64,000 nucleotides of DNA from Panax quinquefolius (Eukaryota; Streptophyta; Magnoliopsida; Apiales; Araliaceae): assembly GCA_020205615.1 (NCBI GenBank), contig CM035167.1, positions 57,247,023 to 57,311,022 of the forward strand, read 5' to 3'. Positions within the stretch are counted from its first letter, which is position 1; the number at the start of each line of letters is the position of its first letter. Position numbers and translations under genes: made by a program. The notes below the pieces were generated by a model. That model saw only the letters and a program-made list of their open reading frames with translations. It did no database searches and was not told the origin of the DNA. Below are positions 55,398 through 64,000 of this stretch, in pieces.

Positions 55398-57596
55398 GTT
55401 TGGGTGTCTGGAGTAGGTGGCTCTACGATTTCTCATTGGGACTCTACGATGGGGCTAGAGTCAGTGATTGTAGAGATGATGGGAGTTGGGATCAATATGA
55501 AGTTTGGCACGATTGGTTCATCGATTCTGTAATTTTGGGATTCATGAATCGGGATCGACAGTGGATTTAGAACCACTTTCAACCAGCTTGGAAATTCATA
55601 AAATTGGCTGGAAAAAGACAATGGATAGTGATTCACTCTATAAAGAATTGGGACTATTAATACCTCATGCACCATTCTTGAGGAGGGACCATTTGTTATC
55701 AACTTCTTGGCAAATTTGAATTTTCCTGGAAATCCATGAGCTAGCACAGAGATGGCTGGATATTCTTTGAAGCTACAGAACATTTGACTCCAGGAGTTTA
55801 GAATTTGAGCTTGATGATAGGGCATCGTGGGAAGATACGAGAATAGATGATTGTAAAGATAACTCCTATGCCCATCACTGCCCACACCTGTGATCTCAAG
55901 TTCATCATCATCTTTGTCTTCCTATTCTTCCCCATCTTCTTTTAAAGATTCCACTATGTCAATGACTTCCTTTTGACTTTCTTGCTCAGGCTCTCCCTCA
56001 TTTTCTGCATGAGCAGCTTCTTCTAAAATGGGGATATCATGAGGCTCCCCCTCAACATGATCATCCATCTGCATGAATAATGGCTCCCCCTCAGCTGGAG
56101 CATTTTCTATCATGAGAACTTTAGGTGTCTCCCCCTCAGCTTGAGCTTTGTCCTCTTGGCTTTCTTTGTTCAGTTCCTTTTTATCAGCCATCTTTTTATC
56201 TTCCTCCTTGAGTACTCCTTTATTGATCAGGATGAACTTCTTAACCAATTTTCGTCTTAGTTTTCTAGGCTGAACCACAGCCTCAGGACTTTCTTTAGCT
56301 TCAGCTCTGTCTTGTTGATCACCCAGACTATCAGGTGTAGCAGCTTCCTTGCTTGAGGTGTTCAATCTGGTCTCTACGATCGAAGAGACAGATGACCTCT
56401 TGGACTTGTGACTGATTTTGTTCTTCTTCTTTAGCAGCTGTACTATGGTAGCTCTATCTTCATCAGCCTCAGCCTACTATTCTTTCCTTCTAAGGATCCT
56501 CAGAGTCTCAATATCAGAGGACTCTATAGGTATGTCAGTGGAGGACCCATGAGGTTCTTCTACCATCCTAGCCTTAAGCTTCCTCTTGCTCTTGCTTTTT
56601 CTGATAAGGGCATAGGGTTCTCCCTTGTTGGTCTCTTCCTCTTCTTCTGCAGTCTCTTTGACGATTGACATATTTCCTGGAATCCCTAATTCCTTTAGAT
56701 CACCAGTTCTTCCACTAGACTCAGTCATCATGCGTACATACTCAACTGGATTCCTTTTCCAATTCTCAAACAGTTGCTGGGTCATTCGTCTGTTTGGATT
56801 GACGGACTCTCCTTCATTGTCCCCAATCTTATCACCCAGAGCAGATTATAAGATGATGCTTATAAATCGCACGTAGAGCATCTTTTAAGATCCCTTTGTC
56901 TTCTTCGAGTTGAGAATCCATTTTCCTATCCATTCCAGCAGTAGAGCTCCATAGTTAAGCTGTATCCCATAGCTTATGGCAGTCATGAGCTTTAGCTGCA
57001 CCTCATTTACAGAATCGTGCCCAGTGCTTTTGTAGCATATACACTTCCCAATAATGTCAGCCAAAAATTTGTACCTTCTGAGGAAACTCCTTCTTTTATC
57101 CTTTGACAGTGGGGGATTTTTTGTGATGTATCTTCTTAAGACCTACATGGAAATTGATGCCATCTAAAAACCAAAAACCTTCAAATTTAAAGCCTAGGGC
57201 TAGATTGACATTCTCAGCCTTTAGATTAATTTCCACATCCTTGACTCTCGTCTCGAGGACTTCATTTTTGTATACTCCATTTTTGTAAAACTCCTTTATT
57301 AACTTTGGGTAGATCCATGTGCTTGTACCCAGAGCGTCTTCGAGACCAGCCTTATTCAATAATGTCAGAATCTTGTGAAATTTGGGTTCAGTGGTTTTGA
57401 ACTCATCGAAGCATAGTCTGTAGCCAGAGATGATGTTGGAGGTTGCCATTTCTATCGTGGAAGGGAGTATTGTTGTTTGAGCTTTCTTTGGAGTTAGGGT
57501 TTCTGCTTGTAGAGAGAGAGAAGAGAGATAATCCTTTTGAACTTTTGATTTCAAAAAGGCATTTTCGAACTGTACTTATAGTTTCCCTCTCTCCAT
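55398..57596 (-). pseudogene. B extra 3' ORF, N-terminal part
   Basis: Starts at ATG 57596 (MERGKL, then a TAA not present in A). It shows YPKLIKEFYKNGVYKNEV and NVNLALGF, then a TAA at 57096-57098 shared with A, then RRMTQQLFENWKRNPVEY-type sequence (56785 on), an acidic Glu-rich stretch (56365-55922) and VLAHGFPGKFKFAKKLITNG (55885-55433). The domain order is the same as in A. About 1,090 codons in total without the insertion. Confidence 0.7.
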
Positions 57597-57694
57597 TTTT
57601 ATTTAGTGGGGCAGGTGTCAACTTCTGCTTGGCTCTACGAATTTAACTGAGGAGGCTTGTACTAATTTGCCCTTAGCTCCTTCAGAGCTGATGT

Positions 57695-57895
57695 GTCCCT
57701 AGGGAGGACTACGATCGTTGAGGTAGCGTTAGTGATCGTTGAGTCTGCTTTGCATTCGTCATGTCTGAACTAAGATCGTCGAGTCTGTCTAGCATTCGTC
57801 GAGTCTGAACTATGATCGTCGAGTCTCTTCCAGCAATCATCATGTCTGAACTACGATCATCGAGTCTGTCCAGCAGTCGTTGTGTCTGATCGAAT
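57695..57895 (-). repeat. Tandem-repeat spacer of B
   Basis: About five ~40-bp units of the CTACGATCGTCGAGTCTG type, against about eight in A at 29780-30117. Confidence 0.85.
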
Positions 57896-58202
57896 CCTTG
57901 TGATGAGTTTTTGACTTAGCATTCTTTTAAGGTAGCTCAGGAAGGGCCAACCTCTTGGAGTGAGTCAAGGGTTAGGTTTGTTCCTGAGGCACTTATAGGA
58001 GAGATTGCTTTGTTTTGAAACTTATCATCACAGGATGCTCCTTTTGTTTTGATGATGGGGTTTTACTATCATTGAGTTTACACTACGATCATTGTCTTTC
58101 ATGTCACTTCAGCTCTACGATCGTGGACTTCCTTTGATCATGTCTACGATTTCAACCATAGCCTTTGTATCTGTATGGTTAGCATATACTAGAGCATATA
58201 AT

Positions 58203-59933
58203 TTATGATTGTAAATTAAGCATTCCTAGCTCGCTTATTAACTTGTTAAACCTGGATTCATCTAGAGGTTTTGTAAAGACATCAGCTAGTTGATTTTCAG
58301 TAGGGATATTTTGTAAAGATATAGTTCCATTTTGCACATGATCCCTAATGAAGTGATACCTTATTTCTATATGCTTAGTCCTAGAATGCATGACAGGATT
58401 ATGAGTTATTGCTATGGCACTTGTGTTATCACAGTGAATGGGAATGGATTTAAAATCAAACCCATAATCAGCTAGCTAATTTTTCATCCATACCATCATC
58501 GAGCACAAGAAATTTGCCGGTAAACAATGTATTAAACTTCTATGATTGAAGTAGATCTTGAGTTTTGCTTCTTGCTAAACCGGGGACACAAGTCTGTTTC
58601 TAGCAATTAACGGTGTGCACTGGTACTTTTTCTATCCATTTTGCGACTGCCAAAATCAAACATCTGTGTATCTGTTAGTTCAAATGAGGACTCCTTGGGA
58701 TACCAAAGCCCCAAGTGAGGTGTACCTTGAGATACGAAAATCCTCTTTACATCAGTTAAATGTGATTCTTTAGGGTTAGCCTGAAATCTAGCACATATGC
58801 ATGTTGCAAACATTATGTCTTGTCTACTGGCAGTTAGATATAAAAGAGAGCCTATCATACCTCTATATTGAGTTATATCAATACTTTTACCTTTTTTTAT
58901 CTTTGTCAAGTTTGGTTGCAGGAGCAATTGGGGTTTTTATGGGAGAGGCTGATTCCATGCCATACTTTTTAAATAAATCTTTGATGTACTTGGCTTGGTT
59001 TATGAATATTCCTTCATCAGTCTGCTTTACTTATAGTCCAAGGAAGAAGTTTTAGCTCACCCTTCACACTCATTTCAAACTTGCTCTGCATAAGCTTGGA
59101 GAATCTCTTATATAGCTTTTCATCAGTAGAACTAAAAATAATATCATCAACATATATTTGAACCAATAAGACTTTGTCTTTATGCTTTCTATGGAATAAT
59201 GTGGTATCTACTCTACCTCTAGTGAATCCATTTTCAATAAGAAAGTTAGTTAGTGTTTCATACCATACTCTAGGTGTTTATTTAAGACCATATAAGGCTT
59301 TGTCTAATCTATAAACCTAATTAGAAAGAGATGGATTGATGAAACCTGGAGGTTGCTCTATATAGACTTCTTCTTGAAGTTCACCATTCAGGAATGCACT
59401 TTTGACATCCATCTGAAAGACCTTGAATTTCATGTGAGCAGCAAAGGCAAGGAAGATTTTGATGGCTTATAGTCTGGAAATAGGTCATCGTAGTCAATGC
59501 CTTCTTCCTGAGAGTAGCCCTTAGCCACTAGTCTTGCCTTGTTCCTGGTTATTACTCCATCTTCAGCCATCTTGTTCCTAAAGAACCACTTGGTTCCAAT
59601 GATAGGATGACTCTTTGGTCTTGGTACCAATCTCCATACTTTGGTTCTTTCAAATTGGTTGAGTTCTTCCTGCATGGCCCCTATCTAGTTGGAGTCTTCC
59701 ATAGCATCCTCTATCTTCTTTGGTTCTATTTGTGACAAGAAGCTTAGATAAAAACATTCTTTTTGGGTGACAGCACTTGTTTTGACTCTCGCACTTAGAT
59801 CTCCAATGATTAGATCTTGAGTGTGATCTCTTGCCCATTGGTTTCCTGTTGGGACATTTGTCCTTATGCCTTCTTGTCTTAGGCCTTCAAGATCTATTTC
59901 TTTTTCTTGGTGTGGAGGTTCGTTGTCTGGCAT
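58203..59933 (-). pseudogene. B reverse transcriptase and RNase H, broken
   Basis: The RT N-terminus is at 59933-59430 (EEGIDYDDLF, then a frameshift where A reads [11 protein letters not shown]), with [12 protein letters not shown] near 59410. There is a TAA after ALYGLK at 59278-59280 (shared with A). The YVDD box is near 59150. RNase H remains run to TKHIEIRYHF and the end LNLQS at 58203. The region 58485-58745 differs from A in a scrambled manner. Many extra breaks. Confidence 0.85.
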
Positions 59934-61184
59934 AGGCCTCTCTACGATCTCATTTCTTTGCTAAATGATTTCACTATCCGGCACTACGATCGTAGTGTTG
60001 GGCTCGACGGCCTCGTTCATAGTGTCTGAACTGTTGGTCGTAGTGTCTTGAAGCACTGTTTTGTCCAAGTCTGTTTCATCAAAAATGATGTGAATTGAGA
60101 CTTCAACACTTAGTGTCTTTTTGTTGAACACTCTGTAGGCATTGCTGTCTGTGGCATATCCAAGAAAGATTCCTTCGTCTGACTTGGGTTGAAAATTTGT
60201 CAAGTACTCCTTTCCATTATTGAGAATGTAGCATGCACAACCGAATACATGAAAGTAGCTGACACTTGGCTTTCTTCCTTTCTACAGTTTGGAGGGTGTC
60301 TTCTTGATCGTAGATTGTATCAGTGATCTATTCTGCGTGTAACATGCAGTGTTGACGGCTTCTGCCCAGAAGTATTTAGGTAGATGGGCTGCTGCTAGTA
60401 ACGTTCTTCCAGCCTCTATCAAAGTTCGGTTCTTTCTTTCAGCTACTCCATTTTGTTGAGGAGTTCGTGGAGCTGAGAAGTTATAACTGATGCCATTGTC
60501 TGTGCAAAATGGGTCCATTTCTGGGAAGTCAAATTCTCTGCCATGATCACTCCTTATAGCCTTGATTTTCTCTCCTTTCTCGTTCATCACCAACCGAGAC
60601 ATCTTGATTTGTTGGGAGCTAGTTTCATCCTTAGAGGTTAGAAAGAACACCCATTTGAACCTGGTGTAGTCGTCGACTATGACCAGTGAGTATCTCTTCC
60701 CTCCAAGACTTTTTGTTGGAATTGACCCGAATAGATCCATGTGGAGCAGTTGCAGAGGCTTGTCGATTGAGTTGGCTGTTTTGCTCTTGAATGAACTTCT
60801 GGTTTGCTTTCCAAGCTGACAGACATTGCATGGCCTTTCTTTCACGAAGTTGAACTTGGGTAGGCCTGCAACAAGATCTTTTGAGGACAGCTTGGACATG
60901 CTTTTGAAGTTTAAATGAGACAATCGTCTATGCCATAGCCATCTCATTTGTTTAGATGCTTTAGCCAGAAAGCATATTGTTTCATCTGAGCTTAGCTATC
61001 CAAGATCCACTGTATAGACATTTCCTTCTCTTGTTCCGGTTAGCTTTACAGCAGATGTCATCAAATCTCTGGCTTGACACTGATTATTGAGGAATGTTAC
61101 TTGATGACCCTTGTCGCAGAGTTGGTTAATGCTTAGAAGATTGTGTTGTAGTCCTTCCACATAGGCCACTTTACTTAAGGACAC
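59934..61184 (-). pseudogene. B integrase
   Basis: The finger is WLWHRRLSHLNFKSMSKL with CNVCQLGKQTRSSF. The core has D in LLHMDLFGSIPTKSL, D in IRSDHGREFDF and E in GVAERKNRTLIEAGR. The stretch 60282-60947 is open for 221 codons. The upstream part at 60996-61184 (VAYVEGLQHNLLSINQLCDKG) is the GAG-pre-integrase region, closed by a TAG at 60996. The C-terminal part at 59961-60203 reads EGIFLGYATDSNAYRVFNKK. Confidence 0.9.
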
Positions 61185-61390
61185 TGCTCAATTTCCAGCT
61201 GAGCCATATCCTCTCATCTTGCCAGAACCATTGTCTCCAAAGATGACTGAGGGACCTTCTTTTTCTATGTAGTTAGACAAAAGGGCTTTGTTCCCAGTCA
61301 TGTGCCTTGAGCATCCACTGTCCATATTCCAGGTCGTGATCGTGGAGCTCTTTTCATGTGGTAACATCAAACCTTCATTTTGATACCCAT
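61185..61390 (-). pseudogene. B aspartic protease
   Basis: NMDSGCSRHMTGNKALLSNY keeps the canonical copia active site, unlike A. It continues VIFGDNGSGKMRGYGSAGN and then a stop at 61188-61190. This is the uninterrupted equivalent of the H insertion site. Confidence 0.85.
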
Positions 61391-63488
61391 ATTTGCATGG
61401 GTCCTATTTTGTTAGTACCCTTGGGGACCCAAATCTGTTTGATATTGGGTCTCACATGCATGGAATTATAATAGCATTTTGCAGCCTTGTGACCAATTCT
61501 ATTGCACACAAAATACTTAGTATGATGCATGCCTGTGTGTGTGAGAGTTCATCCTCCATTTGGACTTTTGTGGTTCTTTAGTCATTCTTCTGTTAAACTG
61601 ATTTTCCTTCTTCCACATGTCCTTGGGTCTCACGAAATGTGAGGAGTGTATCTTACCTCTACTGTACCTTCCCAGTTGGTTCGTAGAGTTGGTTTTATTT
61701 AACTCTACGATCCTTAGAGGTTGGTGAGTATAGGATGGGTTACTCTTCTCTTTTCTGAAGCCCAGGCCAGCATGAGATCCTTTACTCCTTGGAGTATGGA
61801 TTGATTGAGTAGAATAGGGTATGGCTAGTTCTTCCTTCTGTGAGGATTTCACAAATGTAATGCCTCTATTAAAACTTGAGGCATTACTAGTGCTAGTTTC
61901 CTTTAATTTTTCCACACATGGCTCTGAGGTGGATTCCCCAAAGCCTAAGCCTGTTCTATCAAATGTACTTCTATGACTAGAGAGCAGGGAGTCCATGGAT
62001 GATGAGGATTTGTTCCATGTAGAGATAGTCTTTTCTAGCTCCTCAACTTTAGAGGTTAGATTGGACTCTCTTTGTGTATTGAGCTCATTAGTCTGTTTTA
62101 AGATCTCATTCTCAGCCTCAAGCTTAGAGAGAAAGTTAGTACTTAGAAGAGCTATTTCTAGCTCTTCTTGAACTTTCTTTTTCTCCTCTTAAAGAAGTGA
62201 ATAATCCTTTGACAGAACTCTGAACCACTTCATGTATTGATGTAGATCAGTTGTTATGCCATGCAGTGCAGTTCTCAAATCATTAATGTCTACATCAGGT
62301 GAGTTGAAGTCAAATACCTCATCAATACTTACTTCATGAATGTTGGAGTTCTGTTTGTCCTTTGCATGTTTGGCCATCAGGCACAGATTAGCCATTTGAG
62401 GATCTTCATCATTTCCAGATTCAGGAGTTGAGTCATTGTCTATATCACTCCACGATCCTCCAGCTACCAGGCCTTTGTCTCTCTTCTGAGGCCTTTTGTT
62501 GCCTTTGTATTCTTTCTTTGGATGTGATATCTTCTTTAGTTCTTCTCTGAGAGGTTTGTTGCAGTTGGCAATGAAATAGCCTGGCTTCTTACAGTTGTAG
62601 CATAGATCATTCATTTGCTCCTGACTGCTATAGTTGCTGACCTTCTTTGGCTTGCTAGTTTTACCTTGACGCATGAACATTCTTAGTCTTTTTACCATCA
62701 TTGCAAAGTCCTCATCATCATCTTCATTATAGTCAGAGTCAATTTCAGTGTTGACCTTTGAGGTACTTTTAGTTGCTTTGAGAGCAACACCCTTATCCTT
62801 CTTTCTTCCTTCTGATATAGTTTCTGCTCGTTGAGTCAGCTCCAATTCGTATGTCAGAAGGTTGCTATGTAACTGTAGGACAGTCATCTCATGGAGATTC
62901 TTTGACTCTCTAATAGCAGTGATTTTGGCATCCCATCTGCTTGGTAAGGCTCTCATGAACTTTATGATTAGATCGTTGTTTGGATAGATCTTTCCATATG
63001 CTCGTAGAGAGTTGAGTAGAACGTTGAATCTCTCGTAGGTGGCAGTGACGTTCTCTTATTGAACGTGTGCGAACATTTCATATTGCTATGTTAGGAGAGA
63101 TTGTTTGTTTTCTCTTACTTCTTCCGTTCCTTCGTGCATGATGAGTAGTGCTTCCCAAACTTCCTTTGCTGTTGACCACATTTTTAAATAGATCATCTTC
63201 TAATGATTGAAATAAAATGTTCTTAGCCTTCTTGTTGAGTTGGACACCTCTCTTCTCGTTGTCAGTCCATTCCTCTTTGACTATGATTTGTATTCTGTTT
63301 GGATCATCTGTAGTTGGTGCAAGCTTTGTTGGAACATAGGACCCATTCTGAACAGTCTCAAATAGATCTTCATCTAATGAGTCCATGTATGCTTGCATCC
63401 TAACTTTCCAGTTTGCAAATTTATCTTTGTTGCACATTGGTGGCTTGCTACCTCCTCCAGTCCTTGATTCGCTTGGTAAGTGTGCCAT
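61391..63488 (-). pseudogene. B gag, broken
   Basis: Starts at ATG 63488 (MAHLPSESRTGGGSKPPMCN). The same A-run frameshift as in A lies near 63178-63187. The middle region is open at 62189-62956, including the knuckle CYNCKKPGYFIANC (His to Tyr in the fourth-last spacing). A coiled-coil stretch follows (62180-62000), then 61517-61996 and a degenerate second knuckle near 61500, where its first Cys is Tyr. Other breaks are at about 63055 and 62190. Confidence 0.85.
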
Positions 63489-63524
63489 AGGATCTACTTA
63501 AGCTTTGTAGGCTGTATAATAGAA

Positions 63525-63541
63525 CCTACTTTGATACCAAT
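63525..63541 (-). other. Primer binding site of B
   Basis: ATTGGTATCAAAGTAGG on the minus strand, adjacent to the LTR. Confidence 0.75.
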
Positions 63542-64000
63542 TGTTAGTTCTCGGAGACACAATAGTTATCTAGAAGGGGGCGTTGAATAGATATTTATAA
63601 AATCTTTTCATTTTAACTTGTTAGTTGATAATGATTAAAACTTAGCGGAATTAATGTTTGTTTTAATCTCCCTTAAGATAGTAAGTTTATGATAGTGAGG
63701 CAGTTATAATAGTTATGACATATATGACAGTTATAGCAAGAATGTAATAGTCACAGTCGTTTTAAATGGTTTAGAGCACTTAAATCTCCTAGTCCACTCT
63801 TTTACTCCTCGAGTAGGAAATCCACTATGGATGTCTTTTACACTTTTCTGAATCACTCAGATTCCTTCTAGACCAGCAGTCTAGGAACTTCTTAGTTCAC
63901 TCTTGAACTCTTCAAGTCCAGCAGACTTGGCTCTTCACAGTTCACTTAGAACTCTTCAAGTCCTTCTGACTTAGAACTCTTACTTCAGTTGATTGGTAGT
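63542..64000 (-). repeat. 5' LTR of B, truncated by window end
   Basis: Begins TGTTAGTTCTCGGAGAC and follows the A 5' LTR through the small stem-loops (63760-63970). The rest is outside the window. Confidence 0.9.

Larger units (their letters stand above)
49662..64000 (-). mobile_element. Copia element B (Sirevirus type), sister of A
   Basis: A minus-strand copia element inserted in the integrase of C. The left flank is GTTAG (49657-49661); its partner lies past the right end. It has the same order as A: 5' LTR (63542 on, truncated by the window), gag, protease, integrase, RT/RNase H, repeat spacer, long extra ORF, PPT, 3' LTR. It is interrupted by solo LTR I. Three lesions are shared with A, and it has many of its own. 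Confidence 0.9.

Overview
This window is a block of nested LTR retrotransposons from the nuclear genome of a flowering plant, probably a dicot with a large repeat-rich genome. The evidence is Ty3/gypsy elements with a C-terminal chromodomain, Ty1/copia elements of Sirevirus type, LTRs of 1.5 to about 4.8 kb, and primer sites resembling initiator tRNA-Met. I found no host gene, tRNA or rRNA gene, or CRISPR array. Every long reading frame is a decayed retroelement frame or a shadow inside an LTR.

Layout, outermost first. J (40416-41552) is a piece of an old gypsy LTR. It is cut on the left by copia element A (minus strand; 5' LTR 38944-40415, gag, protease, integrase, RT/RNase H, a spacer of tandem repeats, a long extra 3' ORF, then the 3' LTR). 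On the right it is cut by gypsy element C (plus strand, from 41553). A was itself hit five times: by F (an LTR at 41-1925 whose body lies left of the window), by G (a solo LTR of about 4.8 kb, 2662-16006) which then received gypsy element D1 (6513-15014), by gypsy element D2 (19339-29008), and by solo LTR H (33474-36610). C is interrupted in its integrase at 49662 by copia element B, a sister of A (3' LTR 49662-51134, 5' LTR from 63542 off the right end). B carries solo LTR I (52405-55397), which belongs to the LTR family of C. Four insertions have exact 5-bp target-site duplications: D1 AACAT, D2 ATTCC, H TGTCT, I GTTTG. G has a near-perfect one (TATAC/TCTAC).

How the parts relate. A and B are two insertions of one copia family and share at least three inactivating lesions, so the family was probably already defective when it moved. 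D1 and D2 are two insertions of one chromodomain gypsy family. D1 lost its protease domain and the TATA box of its 5' LTR; D2 keeps these but has an altered RT active site. None of the elements looks autonomous.

The most interesting signal is in non-coding DNA. The LTRs of five distinguishable gypsy families (C, I, H, G, D) carry near their 3' ends the same small hairpin, TGRGC-7/8 nt-GCTCA. It ends in a branch-site-like GCTCAY and is followed 25-28 nt later by a 3' splice-site-like CAG. Upstream, in the same order, lie AAG|GTA and AG|GCAAGT donor-like boxes. This suggests a conserved intron inside these LTRs. Other notable items are a series of five small stem-loops in the copia LTR, a telobox cluster in LTR G, a recurring CTACGATC word throughout the copia family, and copy differences concentrated at CAG/CTG sites that may be assembly artefacts.
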